Origin: Vitellaria paradoxa
Lineage: Eukaryota > Streptophyta > Magnoliopsida > Ericales > Sapotaceae
DNA: 64,000 bases
Assembly: GCA_019916065.1 (NCBI GenBank)
Contig: CM034244.1
Location: forward strand, 33,727,433 to 33,791,432
Direction: 5' to 3'
Shown: positions 53,590-64,000 of the stretch, in pieces
Numbering within the stretch: the stretch's first letter is position 1
How the letters are laid out: every line of letters starts with the position of its first letter
Notes under the pieces: generated by a model
The model's database searches: none
Seen by the model: the letters and a program-made list of their open reading frames with translations, nothing else
Told to the model about the DNA's origin: nothing
Program-made: the position numbers and the translations under genes

Positions 53590-54840
53590 AACTATTTTGA
53601 CACAAACATACATATATATAATATCCACATCCATTTTATACATTTACATAACCTTTTGGGAAGCCTATAATATGAATTTTAGAAAATATGAAATTCAGGA
53701 ATAAAACAACCATTTTCAGCCCAAATTTAGATTGAATTAAAATTTACTTAGTTAATAGGAAATACATCAAAAAATGTTTGAGAAGCCCAAAATGCAAATG
53801 CAGGCAAAAAATGAGCTTAGGAGTAAAGTGATCATTTTTGACTTGAGTTAAATTCAAATTAAAATTTGCGTAGTTGATAAGAAATATGTTAAATAATATT
53901 TCTCAACTTTTTCAAAAGCTTAAAATGTAAATATGAACCAAACATGGGCCTATGATAAAAATAGTTATTTTATAATTTGACTTTCGATTGGTTCAAAATT
54001 TGCTAAAACCAATAAAAAATTTCGGTACATAAACACAATATACAATGTCTCTTTCAAAGGTGTTAAGGAATACTACATCAGCCTTTTTAGATACCTAAAG
54101 TGCGAACATATATAGCCAAAATGAGTCCAAAGGTAAAGTGGCCATTTTACAACCTCAGTTTAATTCGATCTGAAATTTGCTTGGTTGATAAGGAATTTAT
54201 TAAGTAATATTTTCTCAGTTTTCTAAGATGCCATAATGCGAATTTGGTTAAAAAATAAACCTAGGAGTAAAATGTTTACTTTTGGCTTGAATTCAAGTTG
54301 GACTACAATTTACTAAATTGAGAAAAAAAAAAAAAAAAAACTTGTTAAGGAATATTTTTAAACTTTTGAAATATCCAAAATATGGATTTAGGCCAAAAAA
54401 TAGGACTTATAAGTAAAAGTGTCATTTTATGACCCAAGTACAAGTCAAATCAAAAGATGTGATGCAGATTAGAATTAACTCAAGAAATATTTATTGATCT
54501 TTTGAAAAGTCAAAATGCAAATCTAGGCAAAAAATAATTTCAAGGATAAAATAGTAATTTTTGACTAGAGTTCAAATCAATTTAAAATTTGTCAAGCTAG
54601 TGTGAAACTTGTTAAGGAATGTTTTAAACATTTTGGAATACTCAAAATGTAAATTTTAGCTAAAACATAGGGTGTAGGGGTAGAATTATTATTTTATGAC
54701 CCAAGTTCGGATCAAACCAGAAGTTGCAACCCTAAATAGGGACGATTCGAGAAGTATTTATCTGACTTTTGGAAAGCCAGAATGGATATCTGGGCCAAAA
54801 ATGAATATAGAGATAAATAGTAAATTTTTATATATAGTAG
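53590..54840 (+). repeat. Degenerate ~130-bp tandem array, direct orientation
   Basis: About nine diverged units, each with an AAAGCC.AAATGC.AAT motif followed by GGCCAAAAA, then GTAAAAT..TCATTTT and a TTCGAATC...AATTTGCTAA stretch. Anchors occur near 53655, 53780, 53912, 54095, 54217, 54364, 54503, 54630 and 54763. Related arrays lie at 60040-60990 (same orientation) and 55430-55910 (opposite). No coding capacity. Confidence 0.75.
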
Positions 54841-55178
54841 TGTGGAGTAATTGTCATTTTATAATAATATATGACAAAGATGAAGAAACAATTTTAAAAA
54901 TAAGTGAAAATACATTTAATTTTTTATTTTTTTAATTCCCAAAATTTTTGAAAAATGTTTTAAAAAAATAGCGACAAAAATATTACCAAATATGTTTTTA
55001 TTTTCAATTTTCAAAATTTTAAAAATACAACAAAACAAAAAATTATCAAGCACGCCTTAGAAGCTCTGATACATTTTATTATTAAAGAATTCATATGCTT
55101 AACTCACATTAAAAGCCAGATTGTCAAATAAAGATTGTTCAAGATTTTTATTTAGAAAGTAAAATCATGGTACTGTAT
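54841..55178. other. Spacer shared with 60990-61345
   Basis: No gene. Colinear with the sequence right of the 60-kb array (AAGCCAGATTGTCAAATAAA-like and TGTTCAAG motifs), showing that array and spacer were duplicated together. Confidence 0.55.
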
Positions 55179-56138
55179 GTTTGTTACGTAAGAATGAAAT
55201 GAAATGTATTTCATTTTTATTTTAGACTATTCTCATATTTAATTAAGTTGGAATGTTATTCTCATATGAAGTGGAAAAAGATATTCCATAATTTAAGTGA
55301 TGAAATAGCCATTTCGTTGCAATTAAAAATTTAACCCCAAAATTGAAAAAAATAAAAATAAAAAATAGACAACTACTTTGTAACGAAAAGTTTCTCTTAA
55401 TTGGTTGTAAAATGATCATTTTATTCATTGACCTTATTTTTAAATTAAATCCGAACTTGGGTTATAAAATGATTATTTTACCCCTAGGTCCATTTTTTTT
55501 TTTCAAATTTGTATTTTAGGCTTTCAAAAGACTAATAAAAATATTCATTCATATTACTTAATAAAAGTAAATTTTGATTTGATTCAAACTCGAGTTATAA
55601 AATGACCATTTTACCCTTAGGTTCGTTTATCGTCCAAATTTGTATTTTGAGCTTCCCAAAAGGTTAAAAAAAATTATTTATTAATGTTTCTTTATAACTA
55701 ATAAAATCTCATCTCAATCTGAATTAAAATTGTAAAATGGCTATTTTATCCTTGGGCCCATTTTTGAGCCAAATTTATTTTTTAGACATCCCAAAAGACT
55801 AAAAAATATTTATTAACATATTTCTTGATAATTAAGAAAATTTTGCCCCAATTCGAACTTGAATTGCCAAATGACCATTTTACCTTGTCAAATTCGCATT
55901 CCAAAAGTAAAATTTATTTTTATAGTTTTTAAAAAAATAATATTCATAATTTTTATTATATTTAAAATATGTAATCAATTTATGAAATTTTGAATGTCTA
56001 TTTTATTCTTATTATTTTCATGTTGGTATTCAAACAAATGAATGGAATAAACATTCCATTCCATTCTCACTTACATTCCATTAATTCCCACATCTTACTT
56101 CCTTTCATTCCATTCTATGTGATTCTGACGTACTAAAC
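55179..56138. mobile_element. TIR element (about 0.96 kb) carrying the ~130-bp repeats inverted
   Basis: Ends GTTTGTTACGTAAGAATGAA and CTGACGTACTAAAC are imperfect inverted repeats. Both ends are followed inwards by AATGAAATG/CATTCCATT-type sequence. Absent from the sister position near 61345-61360. The interior at 55430-55910 holds about four units of the ~130-bp repeat in reverse orientation. The target duplication is short (TA possible). Confidence 0.7.
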
Positions 56139-57714
56139 ATAAGCTAAGGATTTTAATCACAAACTGTTAAAATGATGGTCTGTTTAACTTTGGAGAACCA
56201 ATCGAGGCAATTAATATGTATGACTTGATCAACGATGCCAAGTACTTGGTGACAAACCTTCGGCTAAACCGAAGAATGTATGTGACTTCCACCGACTCCA
56301 TTTGAGAAAAGAAAAAAAAAAAAAAAATCACAATACGCATTCTATAAAAATTTTCCCGATCAGCAGTGGTAAACTGAGAATATACGTTCGGACGGCAATC
56401 ACAAATTATCCTTTTAGGTATCCAAGTTTCTTAGATTTATTAATAGCTAGGAGGTAATTAATATTTGGAATTGTGCTTTACAATTTGGACTTTGGGGTGT
56501 TTGGCATCAAAAAAAAAATTTTTAAAAATACAATTTTGCACCTATGAGTGACACGTAATATTTTAGTAATTAGTTAGGTATTTGATGAAAATTTGTGAAA
56601 GTTGAAAAAAATTAAAGAACATTAAAAAAAGTTGATAAAAGTTAATTTTTGCGTTTGATAGATAAAATTGATAAAAATTGATTTTTTTGATTTTTTTTTT
56701 TATTTTGTGAGCCAAACTACCCGCAATTATGATAATTTGGAAACATGCATTAAGAATAAGATGGCGTGGACGGCTTCAAATCTTCCTCACATAACACACG
56801 GTTTTCTTCTTCACATATTTTTAGATAAAAGTAAGATTTTTGAATAAATCAACTAATTCGAGTTTTGTTTGTGTTCGACTCACTAAAAATTTAAAACATT
56901 TGAGATCGATTTGTTACAAAATCAAACTAAACTCAAAAACACTGATAACCCGAGCTCGACGAATTTAAATATGTGTAAAAAATTAAACTTCTCGATCAAA
57001 GTTCAATTCGATTAAAATTCAATTAAAAAGCTTAACAAGCCAACCTTGAATATATTTTTACATTCAATAAAGTTTTAAATCCAGAATTGAACTTACTACT
57101 CAATTCAACTGGACTGGGTTCAGCTCATTTGCAATCCTACTTCAGTTTATTAGACGTGGTTCAATCATACAATCACGGAAAGAATGAAACTAAAGAAATT
57201 AATCAGAACTGAATGTCATCTTCATGGACATGATTATTGAGTAATAATTAAGAGATGCGAAGCACTGGATTGACTTCATTGCATCAGCTGAAAAGTTGTG
57301 CAGTGGATTTATAATATTAATATTTTGGTGTTTTGGCCCAATCAGAGGAAATTAGGGCGTCCGCTGCAAGAGATTTCTCCTTATATATTTCTGCACAAAT
57401 GTTTAATTTCTTTTCTTCCCCACGAAAAGAAAAACGATCCATGATTGGAGACAGAAATGTTGACCACTAGCCCACTAGCTAATTGAAGATACTTCGCACC
57501 TATATATATACATATATATGTATATGTATATGTATATGTATATTATATAAATAGCAATAATGTAATGGGAGCTGATGGCTAAGGAAAAAAGACCAAGAAA
57601 AAAAATTGCCAATTGTGGAAGATGTGAAAAGGTCAATGCAAAATTTTCTTATCTGTATTATCTCATCATATTAAAATTATATATATATATATATATACAT
57701 ATTCAAGTAGGCTA

Positions 57715-57960
57715 GGCCAGTCACAATTTACAGAGTCAACAAATTGGAAGTTTCCTCCTTACAGGCATTGTGCAATATTGAATGTTTATTGGCTTGTGAA
57801 CAAATTAGTTGTGGAAACCCTGTTGTATCCAGTTGTTGAATGAAAATAAGAGGATTTTTCTATTTGTTTTGTTAATAAAAAAAGAGATTTGGTAGAGGTT
57901 GAAAGCTTCAACCTTTCATTAAACAAATGCAACACTGATTGAAGGGATCACTATATAAAG
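57715..57960 (+). promoter_or_regulatory. Extensin 3 promoter block and TATA box
   Basis: Conserved block with AGAGTCAACAAATTGG near the left end, AGCTTCAACCTTTCATTAAA, and TATATAAAG at 57952-57960, 64 bp before the ATG. Confidence 0.8.
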
Positions 57961-58015
57961 GGGCATGCCTCCTCATTTTAGACTCATCAAATTCATATTC
58001 ATCAAGCTCTCAGAA

Positions 58016-59236
58016 ATGACAACAACTTCCCGGCCGTGGGCACTCTGTGCCTTGGCTATATGCTTGTTGGCTGCACAAGTAGCAGCTGACTACAAGCCTT
58101 ACATCTATACTTCTCCACCACCTCCACCCTACAAGTACAGCTCTCCACCGCCTCCATCTCCTTCACCCCCACCTCCTTACATCTACAAGTCGCCGCCACC
58201 ACCATCACCATCCCCTCCCCCTCCCTACTATTACAAATCCCCTCCTCCACCATCACCTTCTCCTCCACCACCATATTATTATAAATCTCCACCACCACCA
58301 TCACCGTCACCTCCTCCACCATACTACTATAAGTCTCCACCTCCCCCATCTCCTTCACCACCCCCTCCGTACCATTACAAGTCCCCACCTCCCCCATCTC
58401 TATCACCGCCACCACCATACTACTACAAGTCTCCTCCCCCACCATCTCCCTCTCCTCCTCATCCATACCACTACAAGTCTCCATCTCCATCATCTCCATC
58501 ACCGCCTCCTCCATATTACTATAAATCTCCACCATCACCATCTAAATCCCCTCCTCCACCATATCACTATAAATCTCTTCTTCCACCATCTCCATCACCA
58601 CTACCTCCTTACCACTACAAGTCCCCACCTCCACCATCACCATCACCTCCTCCTCCTCCTCCTTACTACTATAAGTCTCCACCACCTCCATCTCTATCGC
58701 CACCCTCTCCATACCATTACAAGTCCCCACCTCCACCGTCTCCATCACCGCCTCCTCCATATTACTACAAATCTCCACCTCCACCATCTAAATCCCCTCC
58801 TCCACCATATCACTATAAATCTCCTCCCCCACCATCTCCATCACCGTCGCCTACTTACCAATACAAGTCCCCACCTCCGCCATCACCATCGCCTCCTCCT
58901 CCTTACTACTATAAATCTCCACCACCACCATCTCCGTCACCACCCCCTCCTTACCATTACAAGTCCCCGCCACCACCATCTCCCTCTCCTCCCCCTCCTT
59001 ACTACTATAAGTCCCCGCCACCACCATCTCCATCACCCCCTCCCCCATATTACTACAAATCGCCGCCACCTCCATCCCCATCACCACCACCTCCATACTA
59101 CTACAAGTCACCACCCCCTCCTTCTCCATCACCACCACCTCCCTATTATTACAAATCCCCACCAACACCCTCATCTTCACCTCCTCCTCCTAGTGTGTAC
59201 TACTATAACTCTCCACCACCTCCAATTGTTTACTAA
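58016..59236 (+). CDS. Extensin-like hydroxyproline-rich glycoprotein 3
   Basis: Intronless, 406 residues, the most regular of the three. Signal peptide [19 protein letters not shown] (cleavage probably after QVAA), then more than twenty units built on [16 protein letters not shown], alternating YYYK and YHYK, ending [18 protein letters not shown] is the classical Ser-Hyp4 glycosylation motif and YYY/YHY are Tyr cross-linking motifs of wall extensins. The downstream ATG was chosen because the upstream in-frame ATG at 57965 lies 5 bp past the TATA box and is absent from gene 1. Complete frame, no sign of damage. Confidence 0.95.
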   Translation: MTTTSRPWALCALAICLLAAQVAADYKPYIYTSPPPPPYKYSSPPPPSPSPPPPYIYKSPPPPSPSPPPPYYYKSPPPPSPSPPPPYYYKSPPPPSPSPPPPYYYKSPPPPSPSPPPPYHYKSPPPPSLSPPPPYYYKSPPPPSPSPPHPYHYKSPSPSSPSPPPPYYYKSPPSPSKSPPPPYHYKSLLPPSPSPLPPYHYKSPPPPSPSPPPPPPYYYKSPPPPSLSPPSPYHYKSPPPPSPSPPPPYYYKSPPPPSKSPPPPYHYKSPPPPSPSPSPTYQYKSPPPPSPSPPPPYYYKSPPPPSPSPPPPYHYKSPPPPSPSPPPPYYYKSPPPPSPSPPPPYYYKSPPPPSPSPPPPYYYKSPPPPSPSPPPPYYYKSPPTPSSSPPPPSVYYYNSPPPPIVY

Positions 59237-59497
59237 AACTATTTGTTGATGACTATGAAAATAAGTGATAGCCGTATGAAGAAAGAAAATTATACTTTCT
59301 TCGAGAAGAACTGATGATGATTTGAGGTCAACAAATACTACTGGTGTGAGACTATATAAAGAGAGTTCATGTTTTACATTGTGCTTCAAACTCTATTTTC
59401 TACCAAAATTTCATTCTACAACCATGTATTTAATATATTATGTATTTTTCTTAATTATATGTTCAATGAATGTCATTTTACATGTTGATAAATTTGA

Positions 59498-59503
59498 AAT
59501 AAA
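59498..59503 (+). terminator. Extensin 3 poly(A) signal candidate
   Basis: AATAAA in TTTGAAATAAAATC, at a position homologous to genes 1 and 2. Confidence 0.5.
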
Positions 59504-60039
59504 ATCAAAAATTTCGACTTCCTTTATTTGTTCTACTCGTTATATTCATCTTCATCTTTAAGTTCGACACTAGTTATGTTCAGTTCAGCAGCAATATATT
59601 CAAGAATGGGTTGGATTGAATCTTTTATATGTGTGAATATGCGTGAATACACAGAGAGCTCTCAAATTCTGCCAAAAAAGAAGCATCTCAATCATCTAGT
59701 CAAATTCCATTACTTTGTATTAGGTAATCTTTAAGCATTAAAGATTTATATAATTCATGACACACGACACAAAGGAGTTAAATTTGTGGAAGCTAACCGT
59801 GTGAAACCATGGCCTTGCTTCTTTATTATGATCTAGACTACATATTATGTGTCACTACGTGCGAGATACAATAGATGGATTGCTCTTCTTGTGTAATAAT
59901 ATGCAAATTTCTTAGGTGATAACTAAAAGAAAAATGGGATATCATGACAGTTTGTATATTAGTAAAAAAAAAAAAAATACATAACTATCGACAAAAATTT
60001 TGTCAACACTTGTATGAGGTTTATTGCAAAAATTTCGTC

Positions 60040-60990
60040 AACACTTCTATGAACTGAGATCGGACCAAAATTTGCTAGTTAATGAGAAACATGCTGAATA
60101 ATATTTCTTAAGTTTTTCAAAAGCTCAAAATGTAAATATGTACCAAACATGGGCCTATGGTTAAAGTAGTTATTTTATGATTCGACTTTGGATTGGTTCA
60201 AAATTTGCTAAAACTGATAAAAAACTTTGTTACATAGACACAATATAATGTCTTACTAGTAGAGGTATTAAGGAATACTCTTTTAGCTTTCTCAGATACC
60301 TAGAATACGAATATAGCCGAAAATAGGTTCATGAGTAAAATAATTATTTTACAATCTGAGTTCGAATTGATTTTAAATTTGTTAAGTTGATATGAAACTT
60401 GTTAAGTAATACTTTCTTAATAGTTTAAGATGCCTATAATGTGAATTTGGGTAAAAAATGAACCTAAGTAAAATGGTAAGTTTTTGACTTGAATTCAGAT
60501 TGGGCTGAGATTTGCTAAACTGAAAAAAATAAAAGAAAAAAAAAAACTTGCTAGGGAATACTTTTAAACCTTTTGGAATATCTAAAATATGAATTTAGAC
60601 CCCCAAAAAAAAACTTAGGGGTAAAAGTGTCATTTTAATTAAAAACGACTCAAAAAATATTTATCTGTCTTCTGAAAAGTCAGAATACAAATGTAGACCA
60701 AAAAGGAGTTCAGGAGTAAAATGGTAATTTTTTACTTGAGTTTAGATTGGTTTAAAATTTGTCAAACTCATATAAAACTTGTTAAGAAATATTTTTAAAT
60801 ATTTTAGAATACACAAAATGCGAATTTAGCTAAAAAATAAGATCTAAGGGTAAAATTATCATTTTATGACCCAAGTTCAAGTCAAACCAAAAGTTGCAAT
60901 GCCAAATAAAAACAGTTTGAGAAAAATCTATTAAAACTTTTGGAAAGCCGGAATGAAAATCTAGAGCAAAAATGAATTCAAGGGTAAAAC
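60040..60990 (+). repeat. Degenerate ~130-bp tandem array, second copy
   Basis: Colinear with most of 53590-54840, for example AAAAGCTCAAAATGTAAATA near 60119 and ACCAAACATGGGCCTATG near 60141. About seven units. Duplicated with the extensin unit. Confidence 0.75.
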
Positions 60991-61599
60991 AGTAAATTAA
61001 TATAGTGATACGGAGTAATGGTAGTTTTATAATATTGTATGACAAAAATGAAAAAACAACATTTTTGAAGATATGTGAAAACACATTTTTTCTGTTTTTA
61101 CAATTTTCAAAACTTTTGAAAAATATTTTTGAAAATATGGCAACAAAAATATTATCAAATATATTTTTATTTTCAATTTTTAAAATTCTAAAAATAAATT
61201 AAAAAAAAACAAAAAGGTTATCAAACATGGCTTGGGAGCTTTGATACATTTAATTATTAAAGAATTCCTGGGATTACCTCACATTAAAAGCCAAATTATT
61301 AAATAAAAATTGTTCAAGGTTTTTATATGGAAAGTAAAATCATGATACCATACACTTAGGATTTTGATCGCAAACTGTTAAAATGATGGTTTATCTTTGG
61401 AGAACCAATCGAGGCAATTACTGTGTGACTTGATCAACGATGCCAAGTACTAATTAACAGAGCCTTCGGTTAAACCGAGGAATGTATGTGACTTCCACCG
61501 ACTCCATTTGGACAAGAAAACAAGTTACATATGCATTTTATAAAAATATTCCTGATCAGGAATGGTAAACTAACTCAAGTGAGAACAAGGATGCGTTTG

Positions 61600-62060
61600 G
61601 TTTGTTAAGAAAATTTTAAAAATATCTGAAAATCTCTAAAAATTATTCACTTTTTATCTCACTGTACAAATTATGAATTCACAACTTATCTCATTTTATC
61701 TCACTTTTTATCAATTCAAACTCCAAACAAACCCTAAATAGAGTTTTAAGGATCCATTTGATATACTTATTTTAGGTTTATTTTTTATTTTGCATTTTTT
61801 AAAAACAACCAAAAAAAACATAAAAACATTGGTCACTATATTTTCAAAATCTAGTTTAGAAAACAGAAAATAAACAAGTTTACACATAAAATGTAAAACG
61901 ATCAAAAATCAACTTAGATTTTTTTGACCTAAAAGACAGAGAATCTCAAAACATAGAAAATAAAAAATGTTAAATCAAATACATTTTCAGTATTCTTAAA
62001 ACATAAATCTCAAAACAAAAAACATAAAATAGATAAAAAAGAAAATATGGCATTGTACTT
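61600..62060. other. Probable MITE insertions within unit 4
   Basis: Two blocks absent from unit 3. About 61601-61735 starts GATGCGTTTGGTTTG and ends CCAAACAAACCC. About 61747-62060 starts GGATCCATTTGATATACTT and is AT-rich. Both are non-coding; boundaries uncertain. Confidence 0.4.
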
Positions 62061-62409
62061 TACAATTTGGGCTAAATTTATTAGCAGCTAAGAGTTAAAT
62101 ATTTGAAATTGTACTTTACAATTTGGACTAAATTATTATGATTTGGAAACGCGTATTAAGAACAATACGGCACAGATGGCTTCAAATCTTCCTCACCTAA
62201 CCACATGGTTTTCTTCTTCACAAATTACTAAATAAAAATAGAGTTATTGGACAAATCAACTAACTCAAGTTCTGTTTATGTTCAACGATCTTAAAAATTA
62301 ACTCATTTCAAATCAATTTTATTACGAAATCGAGCTAAAACTTATAAACGAACTGTAACTCGAACTCAATAAACTTAAATATATGCAAAATAATTAAACT
62401 ACTCAATCA

Positions 62410-62997
62410 TGGTTTTAAAAACCGGATCGGACCGGCCGGTTCAACCGGTTGAACCGGGAACCGGTCCACTTATAAAATCCAGTGGACTGTTGAACTAGCC
62501 TAAAACCGATGACTCACCGGTTCAACTGGTGTCGGTTTTGCCGGTTGAACCAGACCATTTTTTTTTTATTTTTTTGAATGGTAAAATAAATAAACTAACA
62601 TACATTAGCCTAGAATCGAACTTGTGACTATTTTGTGGTAAAGTACTATTATCCCACTGAACCACTGATACTTATTGTTTTTTTTTTTTTTTTTTTTTTG
62701 CTTAGTTTTACTTAAATAATATATTAGTTTTAAATGATTTTATTTTACAACACATTTTGTTGACACTTTTTATTAGTAAAACAAAATAGAGTAGAAGAAT
62801 ATGTAAAAAAATATAAGTTTTTAAAATTATTATATAATTTTAACATATTTTTATATTTTATTTATATATTTAAATATATTTATGACATTACGGTTCAACT
62901 CCGATTCAATTCCGGTTGAACCGAGTTGAACCAACGGTTGAATCGTGACCCGGTCGCTTTTTCGATTCGATGAACGATCCGGTTTTTAAAACATTGT
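62410..62997. mobile_element. Mutator-like MITE with 9-bp duplication
   Basis: Inverted ends GGTTTTAAAAACCGGATCG and CGATCCGGTTTTTAAAAC. Flanked by ACTCAATCA at 62401-62409 and 62998-63006. The subterminal regions are full of CCGGTTGAACCGG-type palindromic motifs. Unit 3 keeps the empty site (about 56990-57000). No coding. Confidence 0.9.
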
Positions 62998-63254
62998 ACT
63001 CAATCAAGCTCATTTCAATCAAAATTCAATTAGAAAACTTAACAAGTCAACCTTGAAATATATTCTTTAAGTTCAATAAGGTTTTCAATTCCTACCACTC
63101 AATTTTACTCGGTTCATTCGGCTCACTTTATTTCCAAACCTAAATAAAAATATTACTTTAGTTTATTAGCCATTCATTGTTATATACATTTACATAAAGA
63201 ATGAACTAAACAAATTAGAACTTAATATCATCTTCATGGAAATGATTTTTAAAA

Positions 63255-63383
63255 GCCCATTTGGAGCACCGAAAGCACCCAAAAAAACTCTGAAAAAACT
63301 CTATAATTCTCTACAAAATTTTTTTATCTCAAATTACGTGAATCTCTATAAATGTGGAATGAGTTTCGTTAGAGCTTATTCTT
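63255..63383. mobile_element. Partial MITE related to 33215-33597
   Basis: Starts GCCCATTTGGAGCACC and shares ACGTGAATCTCTATAAAT-like sequence with the 33.2-kb element. It is interrupted by the SINE at 63384; the right end is not recognised. Confidence 0.5.
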
Positions 63384-63644
63384 CTGTGAGTCGGGAAGAA
63401 GCCCGCAGCCGCTACCCGAAAGTGCGCACCGTGTGAAGTCCGCCCCGTGGACCAAGCCGGCAATGGCCCACGAGGTGGTAAACCAACCTAGGCAAGCCCT
63501 GGCTGACCGGCTCGATCGAGGGGAGCTGTTAGAAGCCCGCCAAAGCGATAACCCACCCTCCCGAAAGAGAGTCGAACCTGGGACCGCACGCGGCCCAGGC
63601 CCTTAGGCACCCCCGAACTCCCGCTCGACCACCCCCAAAGAGGC
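63384..63644 (-). mobile_element. tRNA-derived SINE, family A copy 3
   Basis: The minus strand has box A TGGTCGAGCGG and box B GGTTCGACTCT. Perfect 18-bp target duplication TCGTTAGAGCTTATTCTT at 63366-63383 and 63645-63662. Inserted into a MITE fragment. Confidence 0.95.
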
Positions 63645-63662
63645 TCGTTAGAGCTTATTCTT

Positions 63663-64000
63663 TCCTCTACCTATGGTGGAAGAAGAAGGAAGTTATGATC
63701 AATTTGGAAAGAATTTAAGGGCTTCCCGCCCTCCAAAGAGAGAGCTTTTCTCAAGAAAATTCTTCATGTATTGCTGATTTCACAACTCTATATTTATAGC
63801 AACAAATTGTAACTAATTAGTAATTATGATTAATCATAACTATAGTTAACTCTTAACTGGAGTACATAACCACTAACAAATTAACTACCCATCTGTTGGA
63901 CTAGATCATGCCAGCTGCCCTGTGATGAACAGCCAGCTAAGCTCAGAGATGGCCCAATTTTGTGCAGGCCACTCTCTCAGCGTTCACATGTGTTTGGGCT
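63663..64000 (-). mobile_element. Possible LTR (partial) at right edge
   Basis: The minus strand reads a TATA-like GCTATAAATATAGAG followed by a leader, as in copia LTRs. The sequence is unlike unit 3 and therefore inserted. No ends, PBS or coding seen within the window. Confidence 0.3.

Larger units (their letters stand above)
56150..59960 (+). repeat. Extensin tandem duplication unit 3
   Basis: Third unit, from TTTTAATCACAAACTGTTAA to the end of the extensin 3 3' flank. Its left part matches unit 4 (from about 61345), and its gene, promoter and 3' flank match units 1 and 2. Contains TA/TATG microsatellites at 57500-57545 and 57679-57699. Confidence 0.8.
61345..64000 (+). repeat. Extensin tandem duplication unit 4 (incomplete, gene beyond the edge)
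   Basis: Colinear with unit 3: 61350-61580 with 56150-56370, 62095-62400 with 56450-56990, 63001-63245 with 57000-57230. Insertions at 62410-62997 and from 63252 onward lengthen it. The homologous promoter and gene have not been reached at 64000. Confidence 0.75.

Noticed and set aside
58056..59180. Antisense open frames under the extensins (Met/Glu/Val-rich)
   Set aside because: Reverse complement of the proline repeat lacks stops by composition; the same happens under all three genes.

Overview
The window is plant nuclear DNA, most likely from a eudicot. It is AT-rich, with GT-AG introns of several kb, Ty1/copia LTR retrotransposons, MITEs, tRNA-derived SINEs and intronless extensin (hydroxyproline-rich cell wall) genes. 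I could not identify the species.

Left half (about 1-34.2 kb): the 3' half of a xanthine dehydrogenase (XDH) gene on the + strand. Nine exons, all joined by phase-0 introns, encode the last 670 residues (the molybdenum-cofactor half) and end with a TGA at 34132-34134. The 5' half (2Fe-2S and FAD domains) lies left of the window. About 2.0 kb of coding sequence is spread over 31.5 kb because the introns are packed with mobile elements. These are three copia elements with matching target-site duplications (4923-9081, 13906-16428, 24251-29212), a small non-autonomous LTR element (17820-19570), a dimeric TRIM-like repeat in two inverted copies, LINE remnants and two MITEs. The first visible intron also holds a 2.29-kb solo LTR (53-2342). 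The XDH exons themselves are undamaged and keep the catalytic residues.

Right half (about 37.9-64 kb): a tandem array of extensin genes. Three intronless genes start at 44610, 51614 and 58016, each with a signal peptide followed by SPPPP/YYYK-type repeats. All three have the same promoter block and a TATA box exactly 64 bp before the ATG. The middle gene has a premature stop that removes its last 34 codons. The flanks are duplicated too. A fourth unit begins near 61.35 kb and runs off the right edge, so another extensin gene may follow. SINEs and MITEs inserted after the duplications can be recognised because a sister unit keeps the empty site.

Between units 2/3 and 3/4 there are degenerate tandem arrays of a roughly 130-bp repeat. 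The same repeat occurs in opposite orientation inside a TIR element at about 55.18-56.14 kb. I found no rRNA, tRNA, CRISPR or bacterial-type operon, and no convincing new multi-gene system. The unusual content is the structure and history of the repeats.
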